Shown one piece after another: positions 55,370 to 64,000 of a DNA stretch of 64,000 nucleotides. The position numbers and the translations under genes are program-made. The notes beneath the pieces are model-generated. The model had not been told where the DNA came from. It saw only the letters and a program-made list of their open reading frames with translations, and made no database searches. The number at the start of each line of letters is the position of its first letter. Position 1 is the first letter of the stretch. This stretch comes from Bacteroidetes bacterium UBA2664 (GTDB lineage: Bacteria > Bacteroidota > Rhodothermia > Balneolales > Balneolaceae): the NCBI GenBank assembly GCA_002359315.1, contig DEMS01000008.1, positions 1 to 64,000 on the forward strand, written 5' to 3'.

Positions 55370-55741
55370 ATGAAACAGTACCCCGGCATTAGCGCAACCG
55401 CCACCGGAATTTTCATTGGCGGGATCGCCTATTGGTTTCAGCCTTATAATCAGACAACCGTTTTGGGAGTGAATATATGGATGATTATGAGCATCGGTGC
55501 TTTTTTGGGTGCTTTATTACTCATCATCTTCCTTCAGGAAAAACCATCCCGTACCGCCCTGCTGGTGACTCTCGGGGTGATCATTGCCATCTTTGCCCGG
55601 ATTCTTTTTGATACCCTTTTTTGGGATCCGACCTCTCATAATCTGGCTCCTTTTGAACTTATTTTAGCCGGATTTGCCACGGCTCCGGGCGCTTTTATAG
55701 GGGTATATCTGGGCGTTCTTTTCAATAAATATTTCAAATAG
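55370..55741 (+). CDS. Multi-pass membrane protein of unknown function
   Basis: 123 residues with four predicted membrane helices (about 8-25, 37-57, 63-82, 97-118). The pattern IFARILFDTLFWDPTSHNLAPFELILAGF recalls small uncharacterised inner-membrane proteins. No function can be given. Confidence 0.65.
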   Translation: MKQYPGISATATGIFIGGIAYWFQPYNQTTVLGVNIWMIMSIGAFLGALLLIIFLQEKPSRTALLVTLGVIIAIFARILFDTLFWDPTSHNLAPFELILAGFATAPGAFIGVYLGVLFNKYFK

Positions 55742-55803
55742 CTTCAATGCCAGAATGATTGCTGATTTTAAACGCTTCTCCATTTTAGAGAACCGCATAC
55801 CTG

Positions 55804-56010
55804 ATGATTCAAACCTTTTTGATTCACTCCCAGGACGATTCCGGAGTACCGGTTCAAAACAGCCTGCTCTATTTTGAGGCGCTTACCCGAAATGGTGTAC
55901 CCGCTTCATTGCACGTCTACCCAACGGGCGGACACGGTTTCGCATTCGGCACCGACAGGGGAACTGTCGAAGAATGGACCCATGTACTTCTCAGTTGGAT
56001 AATGCGATAA
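55804..56010 (+). pseudogene. C-terminal remnant of an alpha/beta hydrolase (esterase)
   Basis: 68 residues matching only the end of a BD-FAE / acetyl-xylan-esterase-like hydrolase: FLIHSQDDSGVPVQNSLLYFEAL with the catalytic-triad Asp, and VYPTGGHGFAFG with the His. The nucleophile domain is absent. Likely the leftover of a deleted gene. Confidence 0.6.
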
Positions 56011-56111
56011 GAGTCATTTTTATAATTGTTGATACTAACCAAGAAAATAACATAAAATTGTTGGATAATATCAACAAAAAATCTATATTATGTCTGTTAG
56101 ACCCAACAAAT

Positions 56112-57308
56112 ATGGATCCACTATATACATTCCACACAAATAGCATCCGGCAAATTGAAAATTCATTTATACGATTTCTCTATGAAAGTATAAACTGGGA
56201 TCAACGTATGCTCGCCTTAAAAGGTCCCCGGGGAGCCGGTAAGACAACGTTAATGTTACAGCGAATCAAATATGGATTAGGGCTGCCATCAACCAAAGCG
56301 CTATACATTACTGCAGACCATTATTGGTTTTACACAAATACTCTTTATGAAACGGCGGAGAAGTTTTACTTAAATGGCGGCCGATTTCTATTTATTGATG
56401 AAGTTCATAAATATCCGCGTTGGTCAAGAGAGCTGAAAAATATCTATGATGGATTTCCAAATTTGAAAATTGTTTTTTCAGCCTCATCTGCACTCGATAT
56501 ATATCGGGGTGAAGCAGATCTGAGTCGACGTGTACTCACATACAACTTACCGGGAATGTCATTTCGAGAATTTCTGATGCTGAAAGGAATATTACGACTA
56601 AATTCAGTATCTATTAGTGATATCGAATGCAATCATGAAGAACTTGGGGCTGAAATTACAAACCAGATACAGCCGCTGCCTTATTTTAAGGAATACCTTA
56701 AAGTTGGATATCTGCCCATTATTTCAGAGAGCAGAAAAGAAGATATACCTGCGCGTCTAATTCAAGTTATTAATGCCGTTGTTGAATCCGATTTGGCATA
56801 TACCGAAACGTTTGACAGCGGAACAGCCAATAAAATAAAAAAACTATTGGGCGTCATAGCTGAATCTGCTCCCTTTAAACCAAATATATCAGCTCTTGCC
56901 AGAAAGTTAAATATTAGCCGTGAATCAGTTTATCTATGGCTAACATATCTTGATAATGCCAGATTATTAAACACTCTCTCCCGTGAGGGTAAAGGAGTTT
57001 CCACACTACAAAAGCCGGATAAGATTTTTCTTGAAAACACGAACCTTGCTTACGCACTAAAGGATTCTCCTGATATCGGTTCTGTCAGAGAAACGTTTGT
57101 AATGAACCAGTTAACCAACGCCGGGTTAGATGTGACACTGCCTGAGTATGGAGACTTTTTAACCAAAGACTTTCACATTGAAGTAGGAGGGAAAAATAAA
57201 ACCGGAAAACAGATTCAGGGTATTGAAAACTCTATTATCGCTGCAGATGATATTGAGATAGGGTATGGGAATAAAATTCCACTTTGGATGTTTGGTTTTT
57301 TGTATTAA
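56112..57308 (+). CDS. AAA-type ATPase with DUF4143 C-terminal domain
   Basis: 398 residues from ATG 56112. The frame extends to 55974 with overlap into the esterase remnant, but MDPLYTFH is the natural start. P-loop GPRGAGKT (38-45), Walker B FLFIDEVHK (Asp96, Glu97). The C-terminal part (about 280-398) has a winged-helix-like SALARKLNISRESVYLWLTYL and a nuclease-like DFHIEVGGKNK. These ATPases are common and functionally uncharacterised, and sometimes occur in defence islands. Confidence 0.78.
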   Translation: MDPLYTFHTNSIRQIENSFIRFLYESINWDQRMLALKGPRGAGKTTLMLQRIKYGLGLPSTKALYITADHYWFYTNTLYETAEKFYLNGGRFLFIDEVHKYPRWSRELKNIYDGFPNLKIVFSASSALDIYRGEADLSRRVLTYNLPGMSFREFLMLKGILRLNSVSISDIECNHEELGAEITNQIQPLPYFKEYLKVGYLPIISESRKEDIPARLIQVINAVVESDLAYTETFDSGTANKIKKLLGVIAESAPFKPNISALARKLNISRESVYLWLTYLDNARLLNTLSREGKGVSTLQKPDKIFLENTNLAYALKDSPDIGSVRETFVMNQLTNAGLDVTLPEYGDFLTKDFHIEVGGKNKTGKQIQGIENSIIAADDIEIGYGNKIPLWMFGFLY

Positions 57309-57387
57309 TTAGAGTCTAAAGACAAACAAACATTAAAAATATCAAAATTTAATGTTTGCTATCAAAAACGACCTTAAACTAACGGAT

Positions 57388-58560
57388 TTAATCCAACGCC
57401 CGGTAAACCGTTTCTACAAACTCCCCAACAACGGCATTATCCAGCCATCGGGTCACAATCACCAAATCATTTTCTTCATCCACAACAATGTAATTCCCCC
57501 CAAAACCGGCTGCATAATAGAGATGATCGGGTACATCACCCCAATCGGTACTGCCTTTCAATGTCCACCACATAAGACCATAATCAGGGTTGGGTCCGGA
57601 TGGAGCTTTGGCTTTTTCAATCCAATCACCGGAAATGATACGCCTTCCATTCCATTCACCGCCCCGTGCAATTAGTAATCCGAAACGCGCCTGGTCAAAG
57701 GTGTTGATGAAGAGTCCGCCGCCATTATGTCCGCCGCCACTCACCGACTGCATCTGCTGTCCATCAATCATCGCCCAGGAATTATCATACCCGAACCATC
57801 TCCAGGTGGATGAGGCCCCAATCGGATCCATCACCTCTTTTTTAAGCAGCTGTGGCAATGGCTCCCGGACGACTTGCAGCAGGGTGTAAGCCAAAAGGTT
57901 GACACGCACATCATTATATTTAAAATGAGTGCCGGGAGTATTTAGATCGCGCATCCGCCAATCATCAATTCCCCCCTCTCTCGGTGGACGATCCCCCCAA
58001 TCTTCCATTCCAAAGAGTGTACCGTACCAATCGGACGACTGGTTTAACAGATGCTCCCACCTAATCGCTCCGTTATGTTCACCATCAAACATCCGGTCTT
58101 CCCAGACATACTCCGCCACCCGATCTTCGATACTGCGGATTACCCCGCGATCCCATGCCAATCCGGCCACCGTCGACAGATAACTTTTGGTTACACTAAA
58201 GGTCATATCCACCCGATCCACATCCCCCCATGACGCTACGATATATCCATCCTTTAGTATCAATCCTGCCGGACCACCCCGTTCGCGAACCGGACCTGCA
58301 AGCTCATGATACGGCTCATGGCTAAATCCCTGCAGAATGGCAATGCGCAGATCCCGATCCACACTGTTTTCGTTTTCCATGGCAATTTCCACGGCCTGAT
58401 TGATCAGGCCCTCATTCAATCCCACTTCGGATGGAGTTCTCACCTCCCACTTATCTCCTGCCGGCGGGAAGTATCGCTCCTGCGCAACAAGGTTTAATGG
58501 CAAAAGAAAAAGAAGTACCAAATAAAGAGGAATGAATAGATTGGGTATTCGAAATATCAT
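57388..58560 (-). CDS. Serine hydrolase, class C beta-lactamase-like, exported
   Basis: 390 residues. Signal peptide (about 1-26, ending VAQ). SxxK motif SVTK (122-125), then the Tyr-x-Asn-equivalent FKYNDVRVN, and the C-terminal HLYYAAGFGGNYIVVDEEN in place of the KTG box. Resembles esterase/6-aminohexanoate-dimer-hydrolase-type members more than antibiotic-degrading ones. Periplasmic, substrate unknown. Confidence 0.83.
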   Translation of the reverse strand: MIFRIPNLFIPLYLVLLFLLPLNLVAQERYFPPAGDKWEVRTPSEVGLNEGLINQAVEIAMENENSVDRDLRIAILQGFSHEPYHELAGPVRERGGPAGLILKDGYIVASWGDVDRVDMTFSVTKSYLSTVAGLAWDRGVIRSIEDRVAEYVWEDRMFDGEHNGAIRWEHLLNQSSDWYGTLFGMEDWGDRPPREGGIDDWRMRDLNTPGTHFKYNDVRVNLLAYTLLQVVREPLPQLLKKEVMDPIGASSTWRWFGYDNSWAMIDGQQMQSVSGGGHNGGGLFINTFDQARFGLLIARGGEWNGRRIISGDWIEKAKAPSGPNPDYGLMWWTLKGSTDWGDVPDHLYYAAGFGGNYIVVDEENDLVIVTRWLDNAVVGEFVETVYRALD

Positions 58561-58676
58561 GGCTCGAGGATTGGTTATCTGGTTAAAAAGGAATTATAAG
58601 ATATTCCTCGGTGGAATAGATGTCAATTGTTCAATATGAATCATTTAGCTTAAATGAGAATCTTTTTGTAATATGT

Positions 58677-58692
58677 GTAATACAAGTATTAC
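58677..58692. promoter_or_regulatory. Candidate operator of the RelBE-like pair
   Basis: GTAATAC-AA-GTATTAC, a perfect 7-bp inverted repeat 34 bases before the antitoxin start, with further TTGTAATA copies on both sides. Typical of autoregulated antitoxin promoters. Confidence 0.6.
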
Positions 58693-58726
58693 TTGTAATA
58701 AATCATATTCACAGAATTGACTTATC

Positions 58727-58945
58727 ATGGCTGTAACTGTCAGACTTAAACCCGAAGATGAAAAACGATTGGATAATCTTGCCAAATTAACCGGCCGAAC
58801 AAAAAGTTATTATATCCGGGAGGCTATTGAAGAAAAGCTGGAAGAGATGGAGGATATCTATATTGCCGAACAGCGCATCGAAAAGCCCGAAGGGAAGCGT
58901 TGGTCTCTGGATGAACTGATGCGAGACGATGATCTGGAAAGTTGA
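58727..58945 (+). CDS. Ribbon-helix-helix antitoxin (RelB/ParD-like)
   Basis: 72 residues. The pattern AVTVRLKPEDEKRLDNLAKLTGRTKSYYIREAIEEKLEEMED is a ribbon-helix-helix DNA-binding domain followed by a toxin-binding tail. Overlaps the toxin gene by 17 bases. The palindrome upstream is the probable autoregulatory site. Confidence 0.86.
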   Translation: MAVTVRLKPEDEKRLDNLAKLTGRTKSYYIREAIEEKLEEMEDIYIAEQRIEKPEGKRWSLDELMRDDDLES

Positions 58946-59195
58946 ATTTGATCACCGGGCACAGAAAGAACTGCGAAAGTTAGATCGGGATACACAAAGA
59001 AGGCTTTTGACGTGGATGTCCGATAACCTTTCCGGCAGTAAGGATCCCAGAGAGAAAGGAAGTCCATTAAAAGGAAAGTTCAGAGGACTTTGGAGATATC
59101 GGGTGGGTGACTATCGCATCATATGCCAAATAAAAGATGAAGAAGTTCTGATCCTCATCCTTAGAATTGCTCACAGAAAAGATGTTTATGATTAA
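58929..59195 (+). CDS. RelE/ParE-family toxin
   Basis: 88 residues. Compact RelE fold: IWKVEFDHRAQKELRKLDRDTQRRL, GLWRYRVGDYRIICQI and the C-terminal LILRIAHRKDVYD. Such toxins cleave mRNA on the ribosome (RelE) or poison gyrase (ParE). Sequence alone does not settle which. Translated from within the antitoxin end. Confidence 0.86.
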   Translation: MIWKVEFDHRAQKELRKLDRDTQRRLLTWMSDNLSGSKDPREKGSPLKGKFRGLWRYRVGDYRIICQIKDEEVLILILRIAHRKDVYD

Positions 59196-59327
59196 ATCAC
59201 AGCTTTCCAGCTATTTTTAGTCTCCCCTAAAAAAGGGAGTACAGCGAAGCCGGGAGGAAAATCCGAGTTCGAAATTTGAGCCTTGCTACCCCCCTGCACC
59301 GTTATTGAATAAGAGTTACAATTCCCC

Positions 59328-59489
59328 TTAATCGTTCTTGGCAATAATCCATACGGCATGAACGATTCCCGGAATAAAACCCAGAATGGTAAGCAGAATG
59401 TTGAGCCAAAAATGCGGCTTAATGCCTATTGTTAAAAAAACTCCCAATGGAGGAAGGATGATGGCAAAAATAATTCGAAGTATACTCAT
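59328..59489 (-). CDS. YqaE/Pmp3-family small membrane protein
   Basis: 53 residues, read directly from the sequence. ATG at 59489, TAA at 59328. Opens MSILRIIFAIILPPLGVF and continues with a second hydrophobic helix; ILGFIPGIVHAVWII is the family's hallmark. Two-helix proteolipid of the inner membrane, linked elsewhere to salt and membrane-potential stress. Confidence 0.88.
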   Translation of the reverse strand: MSILRIIFAIILPPLGVFLTIGIKPHFWLNILLTILGFIPGIVHAVWIIAKND

Positions 59490-59641
59490 AACAGGATAGT
59501 TTAGTTAATTGAGTTGATGATGACCAGCTATCAATATATAAAACTGGCTTTAAAAAGCTACCGATTATATATAGGATTGCATGGCATAGCATTAATCTGA
59601 TGCCAAGTCAGATATTTTTATTACACTATTCCAGTTGCGCG

Positions 59642-60142
59642 TTATTTCTGAACAACCACAAGATGTTCATCCAATCGATCCCATGTTTCAGTAAACCCTT
59701 CAATCATTCCCATCTCAATCAATTTGGCCACCTCTTCTTTTGATCCGACTGTCGAGACTACCTTCACTTCTGTTTTATCAGCTAATGGTGTGAAAGTTAT
59801 GATCGTATCAAACGAAGGCATTTCAGTATTCACAGATCTCTTTTTGTCAGAAAAATGATCATTATAGATGATTTTTTCAGGATCTACTATCTCTTTGTAA
59901 AAGGCGAGTCCCCACGATTCATCGTCAGGATTCGGGCCCTTCATGCAGTAGTGCCAGGACCCACCCTCCCGGAAATCCATTTTACAGTAATTGAGCGGCC
60001 ACTCCCGGGGTCCCCACCAATTCATCAGGTGCTTACAGGTCGTGTATGTTTCAAAAACCAATTCACGGGGGGCCTCAAATACCCGGGTGAAGATGATTTC
60101 ATTGTCATTTGTTTCTACGGTTTGATTTTTTTCTTTACTCAT
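59642..60142 (-). CDS. AHSA1/SRPBCC-domain protein
   Basis: 166 residues. START/Bet v1-like fold with the AHSA1 marks FTRVFEAPRELVFETYTTCKHLMNWWGPREW and ITFTPLADKTEVKVVSTV, TETWDRLDEHL at the end. Such proteins bind small hydrophobic ligands. They are nearly always encoded beside an ArsR regulator, as here (8-base overlap). Confidence 0.88.
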   Translation of the reverse strand: MSKEKNQTVETNDNEIIFTRVFEAPRELVFETYTTCKHLMNWWGPREWPLNYCKMDFREGGSWHYCMKGPNPDDESWGLAFYKEIVDPEKIIYNDHFSDKKRSVNTEMPSFDTIITFTPLADKTEVKVVSTVGSKEEVAKLIEMGMIEGFTETWDRLDEHLVVVQK

Positions 60143-60476
60143 CGTTTTTATCTTTCATTTGCAGTTGTTTGAGATAGTCTTCCAATCGGTCAAAGCTCGC
60201 CTCCCAGAATTTCCTGTATTCTCCGATCCATTCATCTACATCTTTTAATGGCTCCGGATGCAGGCGGCATGGACGGTACTGCGCCTCGCGGCTCCGTTCA
60301 ATGAGATTGGCCTTTTCCAGCACTTTCAAATGTTTTGTGATGGCAGGCATGGTCATATCAAACGGTTCAGCCAAATCAGAAACGGTTTTTTCACCGGTTG
60401 TAAGAGTGGCAAGAATAGCCCTGCGTGTAGGATCGGAGAGCGCTCGGAAGGTTGTACTTAGTGGATCAGTTGACAT
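60135..60476 (-). CDS. ArsR-family transcriptional regulator
   Basis: 113 residues. Winged helix with FRALSDPTRRAILATLTTGEKTVSDLAEPFDMTMPAITKHLKVLEKANLI. No metal-binding Cys cluster is visible, so it is of the non-metal branch that controls AHSA1 genes. Translated together with the AHSA1 gene by overlap and probably self-regulating. Confidence 0.9.
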   Translation of the reverse strand: MSTDPLSTTFRALSDPTRRAILATLTTGEKTVSDLAEPFDMTMPAITKHLKVLEKANLIERSREAQYRPCRLHPEPLKDVDEWIGEYRKFWEASFDRLEDYLKQLQMKDKNDE

Positions 60477-60712
60477 AATATTATCTAAATTTAACTTATT
60501 AGTTAATTAACTAAAAGGTAAAATAAAAATATGGAATGATGAAACCAATTTTTTGTTTATTCTTTATTAAAATGAAGCCATCTTACGAAAAACTTTTTTT
60601 ACTGCTTTAACAATTAATAACATGCATCATGGATAATTTTTAATATGTTATAAAGCGTGTAATCACGACTCGTTTTGCAATGGAACCAGGAAGATTTTAA
60701 CAAACGCATCAT

Positions 60713-61840
60713 TTGATTTTCGGATTTAAATCATACAAAACTCTATCCCTCATTATTTTTCCGGCAGTGCTGGTTTTGGGAATTCTATTTTTGTTCATTT
60801 CCGGCGGTTTTTTAAGTGACCGTTCTGATGAATACATTTTAGAGGTTTCTGAATCAAGTACTGAAAATATTAGAGTACTGAGCAGTATTGAAGTGGAAAG
60901 GCGATTGGATGCGATAACAACACCAATGGCGGATATTGGACCTATCAATAGCTTGCTGGTGAGTCAACACGGGGAATTGGTTGCAGAAAAATATTATGGC
61001 AGAATGAATGCCGGCCGCGGGAACAATATTAAATCTGCCTCCAAAAGCCTTCTTTCAATATTAATTGGCATCGCGATCGATAAAGGATATCTAGAGGGAG
61101 TGGATCAACCCATTGGAGAGTTTTTCCCCGACTATTTTGAGTCAAACCCGGATTCGATCAAAGCCTCAATCACCATTGAAGATCTGTTGACGATGAGAAG
61201 CGGATTGGCATCCACCAGCCGGTCAAATTATGGCCGATGGGTATCAAGCAATAACTGGATTTATTATAAGCTTAACCAACCACTTCGCGGAGTGCCCGGC
61301 GAAGACAGAATTTACAGCACTGGCAACACCCATCTGCTAGCCGTAATCCTGACTCGTGCAACCGGCTTGAATACCCTTCAATTTGCCAACAGATATCTTT
61401 TCGATCCGATGGATATTCAAATAACAGGCTGGGACCGGGATCCACAGGGGTATTTCCTGGGGGGCAATAATATGGCCATGCGGCCGCGGGATATGATAAA
61501 AATTGGCCAATTGATGATGGATGTAGGTGTTTACAACGGGGAGCAGCTCGTCCCGAAGGAGTGGATTATCCGGTCCATAGAACCGGTAACCGGACGAATT
61601 CCCGGTATTGAAAATTATGGGTATTTATGGTTTCGCCGAATGGTGGGTGATGTTCATATGATCTACGCTTTTGGCAATGGCGGACAGTACATTATGATTC
61701 TGCCTGAACTGGAGGCCGTGCTCACTGTAACCACCCGAACCGGAACAAGTGAATCCACCAGAGATTACAGACGGCAGCTCTTTTCCATCATCGACAGGGA
61801 TATTGTTCCACTGCTCCAGGCGGGATATCAAAGAGTTTAG
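60713..61840 (+). CDS. Serine hydrolase, beta-lactamase-like, membrane-anchored
   Basis: 375 residues. TTG start at 60713: the frame upstream meets TAA at 60698 and contains no ATG. N-terminal hydrophobic segment (about 11-32) anchors or exports it. SxxK motif SASK (108-111), then YSTGNTHLLAV and the C-terminal YAFGNGGQYIMILPELEAV. Similar to esterase-like members such as 6-aminohexanoate-dimer hydrolase. Substrate unknown. Confidence 0.83.
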   Translation: MIFGFKSYKTLSLIIFPAVLVLGILFLFISGGFLSDRSDEYILEVSESSTENIRVLSSIEVERRLDAITTPMADIGPINSLLVSQHGELVAEKYYGRMNAGRGNNIKSASKSLLSILIGIAIDKGYLEGVDQPIGEFFPDYFESNPDSIKASITIEDLLTMRSGLASTSRSNYGRWVSSNNWIYYKLNQPLRGVPGEDRIYSTGNTHLLAVILTRATGLNTLQFANRYLFDPMDIQITGWDRDPQGYFLGGNNMAMRPRDMIKIGQLMMDVGVYNGEQLVPKEWIIRSIEPVTGRIPGIENYGYLWFRRMVGDVHMIYAFGNGGQYIMILPELEAVLTVTTRTGTSESTRDYRRQLFSIIDRDIVPLLQAGYQRV

Positions 61841-61856
61841 GAAATATTCGACATAA

Positions 61857-63290
61857 TTAAACCTTCATCGATTTCCAGCTTCCGCGGGTAAAGAGCCATA
61901 GAGTAAAGAGTCCAACGGATGTCTCTGAAACAAAAACACCCCAAAACACACCTGAGTGCTGCCAATCAAGAGTGATGGCCAGATACCAGCAGAGCGGAAT
62001 CTGAATGAGCCAAAAGAAAACCAGATTAATTTTGGTAGGTGTCACCGTATCCCCGGCACCATTGAAGGCCTGGACCGATACCATCCACCATCCATAGACA
62101 AAGTATGAGTAGGAAAGTATTTGAATCCATTCTGATCCAATCATGATCACGGTCGGGTCGTCCGTAAAAAAGCTCATCATCTGTTCGTTAAAGAAAAAAT
62201 AGATTACAGATACGGAGACCATGAAGTACATATTATAGATCCCGGTTTTCCATACGGAGGATTCTGCCCGTTCCGGCTGGTTCGCGCCCAGGTTTTGTCC
62301 GACCAGTGTTGCCGCTGCATTAGATAACCCCCAGGCCGGCATCAGTGTAAAGAGCATGATTCGCAGTGCAATAGTCGCTCCGGCCACCGCTTCACTTCCG
62401 ATGTCAGCCAGTATTCTCATCAGAAAAATCCAGGAGGTCATGGCAACCAGCATCTGTCCAACTCCCCCCAGCGATCGTTTCACAATATTGCGGATGATGG
62501 TTGTACTCCAGACAATTTGTGACCTCCCGACCCGGATGTGTTTCCCCCCGCGAAAAAGAACCCAAAGCTGTATAGCTACACCTGTACTGCGGCCAATGGT
62601 GGTGGCAATAGCCGCACCTTCGATTCCGAATGCAGGAATGGGCCCGAAACCGAAGATAAGAATCGGGTCAAGAATGATGTTGATACCATTGGCAATCCAG
62701 AGAACCTTCATGGCAATGGCTGCATCACCGGCGCCGCGATAGATCGCATTGATCACAAAAAGCAATACAATCACAGCATTGCTCCCGAGCATCCACTGGG
62801 TATAGCGGTAGCCGTATTCAATGCTCCATTCATCACCCCCCATCAATAGCAGCAGCTCTTTGGAATAAAAAATACCGGCAATGGCAAATGGCAGTGAAAT
62901 AAGCAATCCGATAAAGATCGCCTGTACGGCTGTATATCCGGCTTCCCGTTTTTTCTTTTCACCAATCCGGCGCGCAATGATCGCCGTAACAGCCACGGCC
63001 AGACCCATGGCAACGGAATAGAGCAAAAAGAGATATGTTTCTGTTAACCCAACGGTTGCCACTGCCGACGCTCCCAGCTTTCCGACAAAATAAATATCCA
63101 CCACGGCAAACGTTGACTCCATCATCAGCTCCAGAATCATCGGAATGGAAAGCAGAAAGACCGCCTTTTTGATCGTGATTTTTGTGTAATCCGATTCCGT
63201 GCCACGGATTGCATCTTTTAGCTCTTTCCAGATGGATTGACGCGGCGAACCCGGGGGAGTGATATCAAAATCTGAATGTGTCATTTTCAA
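61857..63290 (-). CDS. MATE-family efflux transporter
   Basis: 477 residues with twelve predicted membrane helices in two homologous halves. Family landmarks include IPMILELMMESTFAVVDIYFVGKLGASAVATVGLTE, AIYRGAGDAAIAMKVLWIANGINIILDPILIFGFG, and VQAFNGAGDTVTPTKINL. Exports drugs or metabolites with Na+ or H+. Substrate not predictable. Confidence 0.9.
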   Translation of the reverse strand: MKMTHSDFDITPPGSPRQSIWKELKDAIRGTESDYTKITIKKAVFLLSIPMILELMMESTFAVVDIYFVGKLGASAVATVGLTETYLFLLYSVAMGLAVAVTAIIARRIGEKKKREAGYTAVQAIFIGLLISLPFAIAGIFYSKELLLLMGGDEWSIEYGYRYTQWMLGSNAVIVLLFVINAIYRGAGDAAIAMKVLWIANGINIILDPILIFGFGPIPAFGIEGAAIATTIGRSTGVAIQLWVLFRGGKHIRVGRSQIVWSTTIIRNIVKRSLGGVGQMLVAMTSWIFLMRILADIGSEAVAGATIALRIMLFTLMPAWGLSNAAATLVGQNLGANQPERAESSVWKTGIYNMYFMVSVSVIYFFFNEQMMSFFTDDPTVIMIGSEWIQILSYSYFVYGWWMVSVQAFNGAGDTVTPTKINLVFFWLIQIPLCWYLAITLDWQHSGVFWGVFVSETSVGLFTLWLFTRGSWKSMKV

Positions 63291-63395
63291 AGAATAGGAT
63301 GCTCAAATGGTTGGGATCTAACCGTTTAGGGGCGATCAAATTTAAGTCTGACAAGTTATTCTATTTATATGACAATCAAAACCATCTTTATTGAA

Positions 63396-63716
63396 TACAA
63401 ACAATGAAGTGCAAACTGCGAATTGTGAACAGATAGAGTACAACAAATTCCAACATCCAACATCCAACATCCAATATCCGACCCCCGACTTCCGAGAACT
63501 GAGAACGAAAGCTGAGAGCTGAGTGCAGAGTGCAGAGTGCTGTAAATCTAGGACCGATAACTGTGATCTGAGAACTGCAATCCACGAACTTCGAACTGCG
63601 AACTGAAATCCGAGAACCGAGAACAGAAATCCCAGATCCGAAAACTGAAAACTGAAAGCTGAAAGCAGTGAGCTGTGAGCTGAAAGCTGTAAGCTGAAAA
63701 CTAGGAACTGAAAAGA
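63396..63716. repeat. Degenerate 7-base tandem repeat tract
   Basis: About 320 bases in which nearly every 7-base unit resembles AACTGAA or AGCTGAG (for example AAACTGA AAGCTGA AAGCAGT GAGCTGT; and CCAACAT in three copies near 63452). The period of 7 continues across the whole gap before the last gene. No coding frame of interest. Shared character with 37466-37510. Confidence 0.75.
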
Positions 63717-63726
63717 AAATAACCGC

Positions 63727-64000
63727 TCAATACCCCAATTTATCCATCCGATGTTGAAACTGTTTCAACGCATACTCCAAAAACCACTCTTTTTCCAATC
63801 CAAATGGAACCACATCATACGGTTCAAAAATCTCATAGATGATATTGGTGGCATCATTTAATAACTCCTCCAGATGATTTTCAAACTCATCCCGATAACC
63901 GGGATTCTGATCTAAAAGCCGGTTGATCAAATAGAGTCCGTATGCGATATGCCGGGATTCATCTTGTTTTAATTTAATGATACCCTCCTGCATGCCCGGC
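63727..64000 (-). CDS. R2-like ferritin-fold oxidase (C-terminal part; window-truncated)
   Basis: At least 88 residues, open through the right window edge. The opening KLKQDESRHIAYGLYLINRLLDQNPGYRD has the Glu-x2-His pair of a ferritin-like di-metal oxidase, close to R2lox and ribonucleotide-reductase small subunits. The rest is helical (HLEELLNDATNIIYEIFEPYDVVPFGLEKEW). Confirming R2lox needs the N-terminal metal ligands beyond the window. Confidence 0.72.
   Translation of the reverse strand, partial: PGMQEGIIKLKQDESRHIAYGLYLINRLLDQNPGYRDEFENHLEELLNDATNIIYEIFEPYDVVPFGLEKEWFLEYALKQFQHRMDKLGY

Noticed and set aside
63396..63716. CRISPR array in the repeat-rich gap before the last gene
   Set aside because: Units are 7 bases with constant variation and no spacers of equal length. 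No cas genes are nearby.

Overview
The window looks like a chromosomal segment of a bacterium from the Bacteroidota/Balneolota side of the tree (Balneola, Gracilimonas or Rhodohalobacter relatives). Reasons: outer-membrane proteins ending in Phe, an S16 protein with a long acidic tail, DUF5777-type barrels, a PD40/TolB-amidohydrolase fusion, monomeric NADP-isocitrate dehydrogenase, and few strong Shine-Dalgarno sequences. This assignment is inference. No rRNA, CRISPR array, transposase or integrase is visible. The one intact RNA gene is tRNA-Asp(GTC).

Layout. 0-10 kb: a GH78-like rhamnosidase, a peptidase/TolB/BamA-like outer-membrane protein, SppA and an APC permease fused to stress-protein domains. 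10-18 kb: purM, dtd, a phosphomutase-like enzyme, adk and the conserved ffh-rpsP-rimM-trmD-rplS operon. An AT-rich purM/dtd gap with four DnaA-box-like sites is a candidate replication origin. 18-25.6 kb: an envelope and redox group (cupredoxin lipoprotein, three-repeat CHRD-like lipoprotein, two paralogous secreted proteins, Rieske/YceI/DUF5777 operon) around an ECF sigma / anti-sigma pair. Three start regions here share one promoter pattern with identical spacing, suggesting a SigK-like regulon that feeds back on the sigma gene. 26-34 kb: fabI, ruvC, ruvA, a PhoB/PhoR pair, mannose-1-phosphate guanylyltransferase, an MBL hydrolase and a glutathione peroxidase.

34-40 kb: tRNA-Asp, isocitrate dehydrogenase and three PIN-domain toxin-antitoxin pairs around an SGNH hydrolase. 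40-50.6 kb: a PD40-amidohydrolase fusion, then a defence region. The defence region holds a McrBC-type restriction system (GTPase plus DUF2357 nuclease) whose GTPase gene changes base composition between its recognition and motor halves. After it comes a NucS-like nuclease gene that looks like an integron gene cassette: 11-bp complementary ends and an attC-like imperfect palindrome directly downstream.

50.6-64 kb: a flavin hydroxyacid oxidase, a GIY-YIG nuclease, RluF, a Doc/AbrB pair, several gene remnants, a DUF4143-type ATPase, two serine hydrolases, a RelBE pair, a 53-residue YqaE/Pmp3 protein, an ArsR/AHSA1 pair, a MATE transporter and the C-terminal end of an R2-like ferritin-fold oxidase that runs off the window. 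Degenerate 7-base repeats fill the gap before the last gene, and a shorter tract of the same kind sits near 37.5 kb.
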